Notes: generated by a model from the sequence alone, not told the origin. A DNA stretch of 64,000 nucleotides from Heligmosomoides polygyrus polygyrus (GCA_947396885.1 OX377202.1:17670001-17734000), one strand, 5' to 3'; shown: positions 31,140 through 41,964, counted from the first letter of the stretch. Made by a program: numbers and translations.

Positions 31140-31720
31140 CAACTTATGTAGACAGACTGCTGATGACGGGCAGGTAGTTACTGCAATCCCAGCAGGTCAG
31201 CGAGTATAGCTCAACGTCATATTCTAGCTTATCGCTAGACGGTGGCACGTCTGGTGAGCCGACCAATTAAACATGTTACATATAGATTTTTATTGAAGAT
31301 GGGGGTGCGGAGACATCTTTCAAAAAGTTGATCACAATGGTGCGCCGTGACATGAGCGCACCCCTGAGTTTGCGATTGTGATGGGTAAATCTGAAGAGGC
31401 ACTATTACGCTTTCGCAATTCCTAGCTCATTGGTGGAGGTTGAGATGGGGTAGAAAAAATTCACCCAAAAATGCCTAAGGGGTTTATCTGGAACGCTGAT
31501 CACGAATATGGAATATATTTTTAAAATTTTGGCCGATTACGGTAGTTCAGCACGTGTGCATGCGATTCCATAGGAAATTATGAGGGTCCCTAACTCCTTG
31601 GGTTCAAGGACTTTGCAAAAACCACTTTTCTACAATGTGACTGGTGGAGATTCCTATAGTTGTATTCATTTTTGCCGTCCAGAAATACGCCTGAGAAAGT
31701 TCCCTGGTTAGTATGAATCG
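31140..31720 (+). repeat. Dispersed repeat family U, copy 1
   Basis: Inverted counterpart of 48770-49345 over about 570 bp: shared phrases GCAATCCCAGCAGGTCAGCGAG, GGTGAGCCGACCAATTAAACATG, GATTTTTATTGAAGATGGG and GATTACGGTAGTTCAGCACG. No ORF. The 48-kb copy shows a false 149-codon ORF across it. Confidence 0.7.
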
Positions 31721-31944
31721 CACTTCAATTGGTCAACTCTAGGAAAAATCGATAAAATCAATCTATAACGGCCGTCTGATCGATGTTGTTTATTGGTTCT
31801 GAGTATGTCCACCGGGCAACATTTAGCTGACGGTCAATCATCAGCAGAGATCTATAGCGCCGAGAGGGGTCTGGAGCCGGCTCGGTGAGTGATAGCCTTG
31901 AAAGGTCGGACAGTAAGACAGACTCTGGCTCTTTTGCAAAATAT

Positions 31945-31985
31945 AGGATTAGGGGATCTATCCTAGTCGGAAGGGGCACTTCACT
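31945..31985 (+). repeat. GGATCTATCCTAGTC element end
   Basis: Contains GGGGATCTATCCTAGTCGGAAGGGG, the same terminal motif as the MITE at 18560-19075. Further single ends lie at about 5668-5693 (+) and 53848-53875 (-). No matching opposite end was found nearby. Confidence 0.5.
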
Positions 31986-32227
31986 GTGTACGACGGCAAA
32001 TTTGAAAATGAACTCTTTCAATAAAAAATAGACATAGGCACTAAACTAGCTCATATGTGGATGTTTCTCAGCTATTTTTAAGATCACACGGCTTCCGTTT
32101 GTTTTAATTTTCTAATGGTGCTCGCTCGACTAGTGTTTGTCCGGATTAGCTGACGATAGAGACGGCGCTCGAGTGCATACTCCATCTTGACTCCAGCTAT
32201 GGCTTGCTTGCCCTTCTATATCGATAG

Positions 32228-32515
32228 AGCGCGTGTAGCGCAGTTGGAGGATGTGCCGCTTGCTGCGTGCACCCAATACCAGGTTCCTGGTTAGGATTCC
32301 CCACCCAGGCCAATCATGCACTCCAATGCATCAGATGATTGGTACCAAACTGTTCTGGAAAGGATAATGAATGAAGTGTCCATCGTATAACCACTGAAAG
32401 TCATTGTGTGTCCATATACTCATTCAAATGGCCTCCACGACATACAGTAGAATGCGTGGCCCATTCTGGAAGGGATTGAGTAACGTCGCCCTTCACCCTT
32501 TATGTCAAGAAATTA
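32228..32515 (+). repeat. SINE1, near full length
   Basis: Head CGTGTAGCGCAGTTGGAGGATG, B-box region AGGTTCCTGGTTAGGATTCC, diverged body, tail GAATGCGTGGCCCATTCTGG. Confidence 0.8.
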
Positions 32516-32605
32516 ACCTTAGAAGCCACTTCGACGGCCAACATATAAGTCAAATGTCCAGAAGAGTCCTCCTAGATTTGTCCTTGTTTCTACTCTTTTT
32601 TCTAG

Positions 32606-32790
32606 ACACAGATCTAAATTCCAAATTCGTTGAAAACCGCATGCGGAAAGCTCCTCAAAAGTTCGTTCCCTTCATCTACCACCGACACACCTGTTCTGAA
32701 GCCCGAAAAATCGAGAAACAATACCCGATAACCAATGCAATATGTAGTGAAGGGCAAGAAATCATTGACTCGCTCCAAAAAACACCGTAG
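32606..32790 (+). CDS. Candidate terminal exon, function unknown
   Basis: A strong 3' splice site (CTACTCTTTTTTCTAG) opens directly into a 61-codon frame ending in TAG. The peptide reads DLNSKFVENRMRKAPQKFVP, FIYHRHTCSEARKIEKQYP and NAICSEGQEIIDSLQKTP: charged, soluble and without repeats. I recognise no family and found no upstream partner exon, so this is only a coding-potential call. It could be a chance ORF next to a pyrimidine tract. Confidence 0.25.
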
Positions 32791-34585
32791 ACTACAGCAA
32801 TTATGTGCAAAGACGCAACTTGCTTAGTCGAGGACATTCTCCGGATCACATTGAATGGTCTTCTTCAACGAAGTAGGTGCAATGAGAGGCGGACACCTTC
32901 ACTGCTGCCACTGACTTGCGGACGTTCTCAGATTGATTCAAAGCTGTACCATAGTGAACTGATCTCTGCTCGCAATAAGAAAGTTTAACGCTTGGATTGA
33001 CAGAGTATAAATATTCCGGCTTAATAGAAAACAGGTACAAACCTCAAATTTAACTAAATAAACGCAAAATAACTGAATTAGTCACACATCTTCAAACACA
33101 CCCAAAAAATAAGAGAGAACGAATCGATGTTACCTTGCTGAGCCGGTAGTCAAGGTTGTTATCACATTTACTTAACTCGGAATACGTTTCGGAGACGTCG
33201 CCTTCGTCAAAGCCTGAAAAAGTCGAAAAGCACTTATGAAACTGTCCTCCCAACAACCACTTTCTTCTGCAGAATACTAATCTTAAGGAGAGACAGCGAC
33301 AGGATCCAACATGACAGTTATGAAGGAACGACTGACCTTAGAGGTGGATGCCGAGAAGGACCAGTCACCTGAAGCTGACTTGAAGAGGGTGAATAAGTCT
33401 ACCCCGCGGGACAACCCGACTTTAAATACCCTGCGAGTCAGACCAGGTAGATCACAACCTGCACAGCTCAACGAAGGGTACCAGTTCTTGGGTTACCGCC
33501 AGACACTCCTCCTTCCGATTGACCTGGGGATTCTTAGCCGTGATTCAGAGCGCCTCAAGGGTCTTACGCACCGATATATCACTCTATCGAGCTAAGATCC
33601 CCACAGACACCTGCTGCACCGGGTAACATCGGACCCTGCGCTTCCACCAAGGAGTTCGGACATAAAGAACAACACTTGTTAAGTTAAGCGGTACTCTGGG
33701 AAATATAAGTTTCCGCGGTTTTAGTGGTTTCTTGGTTTCTGACATGGTTTCAGGTTTTTATTTCTGGAGAAAGACATGCAGTTTCAAACATACATCGAAC
33801 ATAGCAAGCCTTCAGATATTACACGGCTTCCCCGAGTTTTTGCGACTGCAGAAAACTCTTACTTCCGTGTCGTATAGCCTTTCGGCATGAGTCATAAGAA
33901 CTTAAGGCTGAATTAATTCGAAATTGAGAAGACGTAATGAAGGAATTTGATAAAAACTCAACCGTAGAGTAATGCCATAGAACACTTTGAACAAGAGAGA
34001 GAGTTTTAAAAGTGTCGAAAGCGTTGCTCAAAACAGACGATCGTCCAAAGGGGTAGGTACAAACGAACCGCAAATAATTCATCCACAGTTCAGGCCAGAG
34101 GCTGCCTTATATCAATACTATTGCGCTGAGCCGCCCAGTTGAGTAACAGAAGAATAAATTCACTAACCTTAAGTCTGTAGTCGACGATCTGCCGCGTCGA
34201 TAAAGGGGAGAGGAAGGACAACAACAACCTGTCTTGTTGTCTTCTTCTTTATAAGAAAGATAAAGAGGCCAAATTATGACCAATAACAAATATGGTACGA
34301 TTAGTAAAAAGCTAAAGAATAACAAGTCTCCATGAACCATCGAGAAACCTCTGGCTCACTCGGAGAGGATCAGTTTTGCATTTTATGACTTATTGCTGGT
34401 GTAATTCACAACAAAATTGGTGAAAAAGCCAATAGATAAAAGGTAAATATGCTGATGTAGGTTTAATCTGAACGCTGCCAAAAATCTACTGACAAAAAAT
34501 GAAAACCTGTTGAAGATTTGTCGTGCTCTGGCAAAGAATTGAGACATAAAATTTATTCTCAGCTACAGTTGCATGTATTACAATC
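32791..34585. other. Stretch without recognised gene
   Basis: A 94-codon plus ORF (33311-33595) lacks splice or domain support. Around 33183-33216 the minus strand reads TTGACGAAGGCGACGTCTCC then GAAACG, resembling the 3' hammerhead-like motif of Penelope-type elements but with a core mismatch. Other ORFs are judged chance. Confidence 0.35.
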
Positions 34586-34591
34586 TTCTTA

Positions 34592-34997
34592 CCAGGATGC
34601 TATCTCAACGGTAGGTCTGAACGGCGCAAGTGTTGTATATGGGCAGAACCGCCTCTCCTTGGGAAGTAACGAACTGCAGGTATCTCGACCCCAATACAGC
34701 TGTGCGCAGAGTTAGGGGCGATGGAAGCCGCGTGTTGGCGCCCTGTTGATTCACGTGCTCCACGGCTGACGGGCGCGCGCCGGATGAGGGCTCGTATAGC
34801 GAGCGCATCGGCGCGCGCCCGTCAGCCGTGGAGCACCTGAATCAACAGGGGCCCACACGCGAATTCCGTCGCCCCTAACTCTGCGCAGAGTTGTATTGGG
34901 GTCGAGATACTTGCAGTTCGTTACTTCCCAGGGAAAGGCGGTTTGCCCATATACAACACTTGCGCCGTGTCGACCTACCGTTGAGATAGTATCCTGG
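34592..34997. mobile_element. Foldback MITE, 406 bp, TTA target duplication (PIF/Harbinger-like)
   Basis: Arms of about 190 bp (34592-34782 versus 34808-34997) are inverted copies with few mismatches, around a short GC-rich centre. Ends are CCAGGATGCTATCTCAACGG and its near-complement, flanked by TTA at 34589-34591 and 34998-35000. A 3-bp TTA duplication is typical of PIF/Harbinger elements. No coding capacity. Confidence 0.75.
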
Positions 34998-35327
34998 TTA
35001 GTCTACTCTCTTAGTCTATTCACCGCTTTTTCGGTACCTTGGAAAGCTTTCCGATAAGAGGTGATATCATGTAAAAGAGGAAGTCAAAAATGTATTTTGG
35101 CCATCGTGAATTTTATCAGAGCCAAGTTAGTTGACTAGTTAGTAGTTCATTCTCATGCCCAAGGTGTCAGAGGTCCTGCTTCCGACTTCGACGTGCCTTG
35201 CAAAAATTACAAAGTGGCTACGGTTCCATCGTCAAACCCAGGTTGACAGGGAGGGCGGTGAAGGGGCCTCGTCATAAAGCATGAACTGTAACAAGTAAAG
35301 GACAAGGGATATGTCTTAATATAACTA

Positions 35328-36427
35328 CAGGGTGTCCCAAAACTACGTTCCCACATGCTTTACCTATAATCTTTCTTGGCCTAAGCATTAATAGTGTACT
35401 GTCTTAGTTTCCCGCGTTAGATATGTACGACGATCTCAGGCGCTAAATATCTAGTTGCAATACTGATTGGGTACAAAATGGCATTTTCTCATCCTCTGAG
35501 TGTTCCCGTCATCACGATGCATATTAACGGAGCGTCGGTGAGCAACATCTTGAAGACGCTCTCGGTGCGCTCCAACACCTTCAAGCGATACGAACAGCTC
35601 CGTTCATTGAAATATCGACCCGGAAAAGGAGCTACTGCAACTACAAGTCAGAATGTCAGTCGTGTTCGTCAACTGGTGCGGAGGAATCCCAAGAGATCTT
35701 TGAGGATGGTGGCAAAAGAGATAGAAGTTAGCAAAACTTCCACGAGCCGCATTGTCAGTGAGAAGCTAGGACTGAGGTCTTCCAGAAGGCGCATATTCTT
35801 CTCTCACACATGAATAAGAATCGTGAAGGAAAATGCAAGGCACTCATCCAGCGTCTCAGCTGCCCAAGCCACCGTGATATCATTCTTTCAGACGAAAATG
35901 TTTTTACTGCCGAAGCAGCGCTGAACCACCAAAACGACCGTGTGCTTTCCAGAACAACAGCTGAAGCTAACAAAGCGGGAAGGATCCATGAACGCTGAGG
36001 ATGTCCGGATTCAGGCATAGTTTGGGCCGCTGTCACATACGCGAGAAATTCGCCGGTGTTCTTCGTGAAAAAAGGGGTGGAAAACGAACTCGAAAATGTA
36101 CATGAAAGAAGTTTTGGAATAGACTTTGGTTCCCTGGAGTACAACAATCTTCAAGGACAAGCCGTTCATTTTCCAGCAGGGTTCGGCACCACCTCATAAA
36201 TCGAATGTCGTACAGGACTGCTGTCGCGACAAGCTTCCTGGCTTTATCAGCCCGGACCTCAACCCTATGCATTACTCTATTTGGTCCTACTTGGAAACCG
36301 AGGCCTGTTCGAGAAACATCGATCGGTCGAGTTGGTGAAAGAAAGTCTTCTGAAGGCATGGGAAGCCAATGGAATACGTGCATGCCGTGACGCTGAATGC
36401 TTGTGAAGGTAATTTCGGGACACCCTG
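35328..36427 (+). mobile_element. DD37D Tc1/mariner element (maT-like), 1.1 kb
   Basis: Terminal repeats CAGGGTGTCCCAAAACTA and the reverse of CAGGGTGTCCCGAAATTA are flanked by TA at 35326-35327 and 36428-36429. The interior holds a broken transposase on the same strand. Confidence 0.85.
35478..36420 (+). pseudogene. DD37D-type transposase, frameshifted, catalytic residues lost
   Basis: The N-terminal half (35478-35813) is an intact double HTH: ITMHINGASVSNILKTLSV, RPGKGATATT and RVRQLVRRNPKRSLRMVAKE. After a frameshift the catalytic part reads IILSDENVFTAEAALNHQND (first Asp kept), then in other frames PFIFQQGSAPPHKSNVVQD, where the second Asp is Gly, and SPDLNPMHYSIWSYLE, where the third Asp is His. 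About eight residues normally found before SPDLNP are deleted. The family (nematode maT/DD37D, SPDLNPLDYSIWS) moves by cut-and-paste; this copy cannot. Confidence 0.85.
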
Positions 36428-36434
36428 TAGTGTA

Positions 36435-37050
36435 GAGGTTCGAACGGCGAACGGCATTATATTTCGGCGCCCGGCTGGCGCGGCTTTTTCGCGCGGTCGC
36501 GGCGCGGCTGCGCACAGGTTGCAATGGAGCAGAGAAACCGACGTTCCTCCGACTGCTAGCCCACCGCACTTTACTGCCTTCAGTTCCTATGACTATATTC
36601 TCTTCTGTGATGGTCCCTCTACCCTTTCTTCTTCACAGGTGAGTTCGGCGAAGCACCCGTTATTAGTTGTTGATAACCGTGCGTTGTTATCTCAAGTCTT
36701 TCTTTCGGAATCGCTTGCGATAGTTTATAGCGATTCGAATAGAAATGTCTTTCAGTTGGACCGCTCCCTTTCCCATTCTTCTATATTCAGCTGTACCTAT
36801 CCTAATCTTCAACTTTATTTGTCTACCTCTTCAGTGCCAGGTGGGTTTTATCAGAGCTTTTGCTTCCTGCGTTCCTTTCGGAATCTGGAGCTCTTCCTGA
36901 AGGCGGCTATACCTAGAGTTCCAAGTCGATGACAATGCCTGCAATTACTCAGGCGTTTCTCTAACGAAGGAACTGCTTGAAACAAAACTCTGCAACTCTA
37001 TTAAGCATGTGCATAAGCTCCAAAGGCGCAAATAGGGTTGGGGGGGGGGT
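36435..37050 (+). repeat. Inverted duplication, arm A, with signal-peptide-like ORF
   Basis: Arm A starts with a GC-rich leader (CGCCCGGCTGGCGCGGCTTT, GCGCGGTCGCGGCGCGGC) and carries an ATG at 36745 opening MSFSWTAPFPILLYSAVP, a hydrophobic N-terminus. The frame has one stop (TGA 36898-36900) and continues LYLEFQVDDNACNYSGVSLT and ELLETKLCNSIKHVHKLQRR to TAG at 37033. The leader and the ORF start recur in arm B on the minus strand. No family was recognised; it could be a decayed small secreted-protein gene pair or part of a transposon. Confidence 0.5.
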
Positions 37051-37187
37051 CAACATGGCCTGCCGCGGCGGACAGCCGCGGCGGGTAGCCGCATACAGCG
37101 AATGTAAATACAGTCTTATCTCCTTGTTTCGATTACATATCCGTGTTTTATGTGCTTCCGAACTGGGCAAGGGAGGAAACTCCAGGA

Positions 37188-37231
37188 TGTTCTGTGCTCT
37201 CCTCCGCAGACGCGGGGGAGAGCACAGAACA
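37188..37231. repeat. 20-bp hairpin at the centre of the inverted duplication
   Basis: TGTTCTGTGCTCTCCTCCGC (37188-37207) pairs with 37212-37231 with one mismatch around an AGAC loop. Confidence 0.85.
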
Positions 37232-37248
37232 GAGCTTTAGCATTGTTT

Positions 37249-37980
37249 CTACCTATTCTTTACTATCAGTATGTTTTGTCGCTTTTCTTTTGTGTTGGTG
37301 ACACTTTTTAGGAGGTGACCCACCCCCCCCCCCCCGACCCTATTTGCGCCGCTCCAAATGCTTTCTGATAAATGCCGTAATCTCTTTGATCTGATGATCA
37401 TATCAAGCAGTATGGCGCAGCCTATCGACAAGACTGTGAGAAGAGCAAATGAACATGTTTCGTTACTTCTGTTGTGGATTTCTACTTCTTGTCCAGCTGT
37501 TGTGAAATAGTGGCCACTAGTTGAAATGCATTGCGAAATAGTATCGTTGCATGTTCCTTTAGCACTTGTCGTGATAGGTTTCTCCATATCCCTTTCAAAG
37601 GGTTTGCGATGTGATATATACTCACAAAACCGATGAGAACCCACAAGAAAGAGATTTATCACATAGGTACAGCTGAATATAGAAGAATGGGCAAGGGAGC
37701 GATCCATCTCAAAGACATTTCTATTCGAATCACTCTACACTACTCGCAAGCGATTCCGAAAGAAAGACTTGAGATAGCAACGTAGAGAATGCAGTCATAG
37801 GAACTGAAGGCGGTGAAGTGCGGTGGGCTAGCAGTCGAAGAAACGTCGGTTTCTCTGCTCCATTGCGACCTGAGCGCAGCCGCACCGCGACCGCGCGAAA
37901 AAGCCGCGCCAGCCGGGCGCCGAGATATAATGCCGTTCTCGAACGGCACCCGGAAGTGGCATGAAGAACCCCATCCGCGT
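37249..37980 (-). repeat. Inverted duplication, arm B, with related ORFs
   Basis: The minus strand repeats arm A's GC-rich leader (37860-37960) and an ATG at 37718 opening MSLRWIAPLPILLYSAVP, which stops after 19 codons. An overlapping frame (37707-37249, 152 codons) is open and contains CNDTISQCIST, NRSNETC and a hydrophobic segment SFALLTVLSIGCAILLDMII. The arm ends in GGCGCAAATAGGGT plus poly-G, like arm A. If real, the long frame would be a Cys-containing single-pass membrane protein; confidence is low because of the shared frame disruption. Confidence 0.45.
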
Positions 37981-38281
37981 TCTGTGGCCAATACATGTGT
38001 ATGGACGCCATCAAGTTGGATCTCACTAAAGCCAAATAGGATGAGGTGGCGAGGGATCAGAAAAGCAGCGGAACGTCAAATTACACGGTTTAAACTGATC
38101 GCAAAGAAGAAGATGTTCATGAGCTCTAAACGTCCAACTGTGTGCAATTAGAGAATTAATTCCAACTTCATTTTTGGCAGAAATTCACACAGTGACCGCT
38201 ACTCTGTTTAAAATGATCTACTTCAAAAGCTATGATGGTTTAAGAATAAAAGCAGAGAGCGGCTGGACCTTTGGTCCACCC

Positions 38282-38498
38282 TCATACAATATGACAAAGA
38301 TCAGTGTTGCCGGGGAAATGGCTTCTCTTTTCTTCTAGTCGTCGGCAGCGTCGAAACCAAGGAAAGATTTTGGCAGGAAAAGTTCTGGATGTGAATCCAC
38401 TCGTCCAAACCGCAAACAATTTATCACAAGGATCGTTTGAAGTTGCTGATGTCGCACCCAAAAAAAGAATCGCGGTCACGATCATCGGTGGTGTGTAA
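38282..38498. other. Open region on both strands, coding status unclear
   Basis: The plus strand has a TTCTCTTTTCTTCTAG acceptor opening into RRQRRNQGKILAGKVLDVNP and VADVAPKKRIAVTIIGGV with a stop at 38498. The minus strand (38485-38282) starts MIVTAILFLGATSATS, signal-peptide-like, with two Cys further on. Only one, or neither, can be real; the plus-strand exon has the better splice context. No family was recognised. Confidence 0.25.
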
Positions 38499-38724
38499 AA
38501 AGAAAATCAATGTTCTTCGCACTGTCGGCGTGCTTTTCATCGCTCAACCAGTATTCTGAAATTGACGAGCCAAAATGTGATGGGTAGGCCAAACCGCATT
38601 TGAATTTGAAAGAAAGAGCAGTGTTCGTCAGCGCGTTCACATCCTACATTTCCAGTTTGCTGTCGCAAGGGATTTCGAAACCAGGCGTCAGAATCTCGCT
38701 TCATTATGTATCCTACCATATATA

Positions 38725-39690
38725 GTTGGCTAATGTCACCTGTCCGCCACAGGGAGGGGACTAAAGCCGAGAGATGCCTACGACAGTACGGCGTATGCCA
38801 GCCGGGCTTTCTTTCAGCTTAACCTTGGGCGATTGCAGGCGAACTGATAACCTTGGCAGCGGATCACCCGAGTTTAAAAGATATTCAGTGGGTAACGCTT
38901 CAGGAAATGAATGGGGATCAAGTGCAGAGCGTAGGGATTCAGAAGGCGTGCTGAAGACGTCGTCCAACGTGCACCAGGATTCGGAGAACGTGCCGCAGAA
39001 ACCAACTTGCGTAGGGATTCCGAGTAAGGGGGACCAGTGTACAGGGGATCAGCGAAAGGAGGACCACTAGAGGGGGGGGGGGGAGGATAAGTGGGACCAG
39101 TATTTTTCTCAATATCGTCCAGTGTGCGTCGGGTTTCTGAAGAGGGGTCACAGAAGTCGTTGCACGTGTGTCGGGGTACAGAAGGAGTGCCATACATGCC
39201 GTGGCGCGGGTCGGGACTCAGTGTCACATGTGAATGCTAACTCTCACTCTCGCCAGCACATAGGTATGTAAGGAAATATTAGCACGGAGGGGAGGGGGGG
39301 GGTGGGAAGAGGCTGGGAGGGTGACTATGGGATTCAGTGGAGTATTATTGCCGTCGGATAGTAAACGTTGTCGACCTATCAACCAATATTGATTAATTTT
39401 GATTATTTTTCTGCAGTTTAAGCACTTCGGATAGGGATAGGGACTCTCATGTCTGTTTCTCTCCACGTAGAGTACGGTCACTTCAAAGAATAAGTCGCGT
39501 GCATGCGATAGAGGGTGGATGCTCCATAAAAGCAGTGAAGATTCTGCCCTACCATATACCGCTGCACTAATCTATATAGTAAGATCATTTTTTACTGTAA
39601 TTAAAGTAAGAAGGCCAAAAGAATAAGGAGGGAAGATTGGGATTGGGACGTTTGGCGACCGTTAGGCCGCTGAACGTCTGGTTTTATATA
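38725..39690 (-). repeat. Dispersed repeat family R, minus-strand copy
   Basis: Reverse counterpart of 13855-14860: ACCAGACGTTCAGCGGCCTA at the right end, ACTATATAGATTAGTGCAGC, GAAGTGCTTAAACTGCAG, poly-C/G tract, GGCATACGCCGTACTGTCG and CTATATATGGTAGGA at the left end. The 98-117 codon ORFs inside are low-complexity artefacts. Confidence 0.7.
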
Positions 39691-39832
39691 AGCACTTTCT
39701 TCTTGCCCAATATCTTTACTTCGGAGAAGCTATGGATGAAGGCGTGTCTGCTTAATGCCGGAATTCCCTGAATTACAGACACGTTCTCTCAAAGGCAAGA
39801 AAAGGATAAAGGATAACTGCTAAGGAACGGCA

Positions 39833-40080
39833 TTATTCACTCCTTAGTGGGATGTGCCACGCATTCTACTCCTACAGGATGTCACGGAGGCTGTTTGAGG
39901 GCGTATTTGACAATACAACGACTTTCGGTGGCCTGCCGATGAACGAGTCAGCGTTTCATCCTTTCCAGAGCTCCGTCGCAGGACCGATACCAGGGTCCTG
40001 GTTCGGATTTCCCGCCCAGGCCAACCAAGCCTTCCATCCCTCCGGGGTCGGTGAATTGTTAACGGACTTGTCTGGCTACA
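39833..40080. repeat. SINE1 rearranged: minus tail fused to plus head
   Basis: 39833-39970 is the SINE1 tail on the minus strand (GGGATGTGCCACGCATTCTAC). 39970-40080 is the body on the plus strand (CCAGGGTCCTGGTTCGGATTT, TCCATCCCTCCGGGGTCGGTG). The two meet head to head. Confidence 0.7.
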
Positions 40081-40705
40081 CGCGCCGCTAAAAACATGGA
40101 AAACTGGCAAAAAAGCGAGCCTTCTTTGCCACAGTTGACGAGGAGGGATGAAAACTACAGGGTACAACTCGCCGTCACGTAAGTAAAAAATAATTCGGAC
40201 GAGGATGTGGAGGCTCTAGGACCTTGCTCCAAAGCCGCGAGAACTGCGGGAGACGCTGTGGCGAAGAAAAGAGGAGAACCCCGGGATTCAGCACTTACAC
40301 CAGTTAGTGTGTGCTAAACTCCAAGCGTTAATTATTTAACAATTTTTCAACGAAAATCTTTGGCTAAATTTCCTAATAAAATACTGTTTACTGCGCACTG
40401 TTGTTTTATATGGTAATCCAATTGAGCGTTTTATATATTTACCATGTCCACGACAAACAGAAGACTGTTAAAGCAAGGTGAACCCTTTGGAAATCAAACA
40501 GACCACCTTTCAGGAGAAAACGGCTGACTCTTCCAATCTGAGCTACGTTTTCTTTAAAATGGTATGGACACATTTTCGATTTGCATGATTAACTATGACT
40601 TTCTTGAACATTTACAATTCGCTTGCCGCAAAAAAGCGACTACTGTGATTCAAATCAGTTTGTTTAAGCCTCAATTGGCTCGCACCTAGGATGTAAGCTG
40701 TTATA
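40081..40705. other. Stretch without recognised gene
   Basis: A possible LINE endonuclease scrap near 40210-40300 (reads KPRELRETLWRRKEE) and a short family T-like phrase near 40480-40560. Nothing coding. Confidence 0.3.
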
Positions 40706-40707
40706 AC

Positions 40708-40958
40708 GATGTTTGTTGCGATCAAAAAACCTCGCATCAGGTGGGACTGGAACCCTCACCTCCGTCTGACCGGGCGGGAATGCTCTACGCCACTACACCA
40801 CAGGCACCGTTTGATCGAACGCAACATCCACATCTCGTGGGACCCATCAGCACTCACCCGTATATCGGGATGAGCCTGCCGCTGATATCGGCATGGAACC
40901 AGTTAAGCTGTAGGTCTCGCCTGGCGCTAGAAGTTTTGATCGCAACAAAACATCGTTG
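40708..40958 (-). repeat. tRNA-like repeat S2 with 30-bp terminal inverted repeats
   Basis: Ends: ATAACGATGTTTGTTGCGAT on the left, and on the right TTTTGATCGCAACAAAACAT followed by CGTTGTAAC; these are inverted copies of about 30 bp. Inside, the minus strand reads a tRNA-like unit: GTGCCTGTGGTGTAGTGGCG (acceptor plus A-box), GGTTCCAGTCCCACC (B-box) and CTGATGC closing the acceptor. Same family as 7848-8060. Confidence 0.7.
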
Positions 40959-40959
40959 T

Positions 40960-41660
40960 AACAGGGACTACTGTGTTCTAACTGGCATAAACTCTTTTGT
41001 TTTTCTAATTACAAATACAATTAAAAGAATACATGTTAACGTGCGTGTCGAAAAAAGCCCACGATTGATCGGGTCTTCCTTGATCCAGTTTGAAATTTAA
41101 AAAACAAATGATGAGACTAAGAATTAAGACCGCCCAAATCCTTCAAGGTCAATCCGGTTTACGAAAATGCCCCTGTTCCTTGGTCCATCCTTCGTCGCTG
41201 TCTCCTTCTTCAAGCCATCAGATGCCGTCGACTTTCAAAGGACATGTTAGAAATAACGGAGTTACTGGAGAAAAGTAACTACAAGCCACCGTTTTATCGG
41301 GTTCCTGTGGTCACTCAAGGGTGCGAAAACTTGAAGCATCAGGTGCGAAAACTTGAAGCATCACCATCATAATATCTTTATGAAAACAAGCTTCATCTTT
41401 AATAGTTACTCTTTAAATTTTTGTAAGGAGCGTCTAGATGTTGTTGTTTATAAACACTCTTTAGCAAGGGCTAAAGCTTCCCATAAATCTGTCTGTATAG
41501 GATCCCTCCTAGAAAACAATCTAGACAACGCTGTAAAAACTGTAGTAAAAGGACCGTAAAGTAAAAAAAAATTATAGAAAATTCAGACCTTTACACACTA
41601 TTCTTATCAGAAGATTTCAAAGTTTTCCTATGCAGAAGAAGCGGATTTTATTGACTCATT
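40960..41660. other. Stretch without recognised gene
   Basis: Short ORFs only; a 17-bp direct repeat (GGTGCGAAAACTTGAAG) near 41318 and 41342. Confidence 0.35.
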
Positions 41661-41667
41661 TATCTAT

Positions 41668-41960
41668 TGGGCGCGTGTAGCGCAGTCGTAGGAGGCGCGA
41701 CTGTCGCGTGCACCCGATACCAGGTTCCTGGTTCGGATTTCCCGCCTAGGCCAACCAAGCCTTCCATCCCTCCGGGGTCGGTGAATAAGTACCAGACTTG
41801 TCTGGGAAGGATAAAGCGCTGACTTGTTCATCGGCTGGCCACCGCAAGTCATTGTACGGCCAAATACGCATTCATGTCGCCTCCTGTAGAAGTAGAATGC
41901 GCTGGCGCATCCCAGAAGGGATTGATTAACGCCGTCCTTTATCCTTTATGCTTATCCTTA
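41668..41960 (+). repeat. SINE1, full length
   Basis: A clean reference copy: GCGCGTGTAGCGCAGTCGTA, CAGGTTCCTGGTTCGGATTT, TCCATCCCTCCGGGGTCGGTG, GGATAAAGCGCTGACTTGTT, ATGCGCTGGCGCATCCCAGA and a CCTTTAT/CCTTAT terminal repeat. About 290 bp. Confidence 0.9.
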
Positions 41961-41964
41961 TCTA

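Noticed and set aside
33183..33216. A second full hammerhead motif on the minus strand
   Set aside because: The core reads TTGACGA instead of CTGANGA and stem II has a mismatch; kept only as a possible relic.
36033..36569. 178-residue minus ORF
   Set aside because: Runs antisense across the DD37D transposase and the GC-rich leader; it is a shadow.
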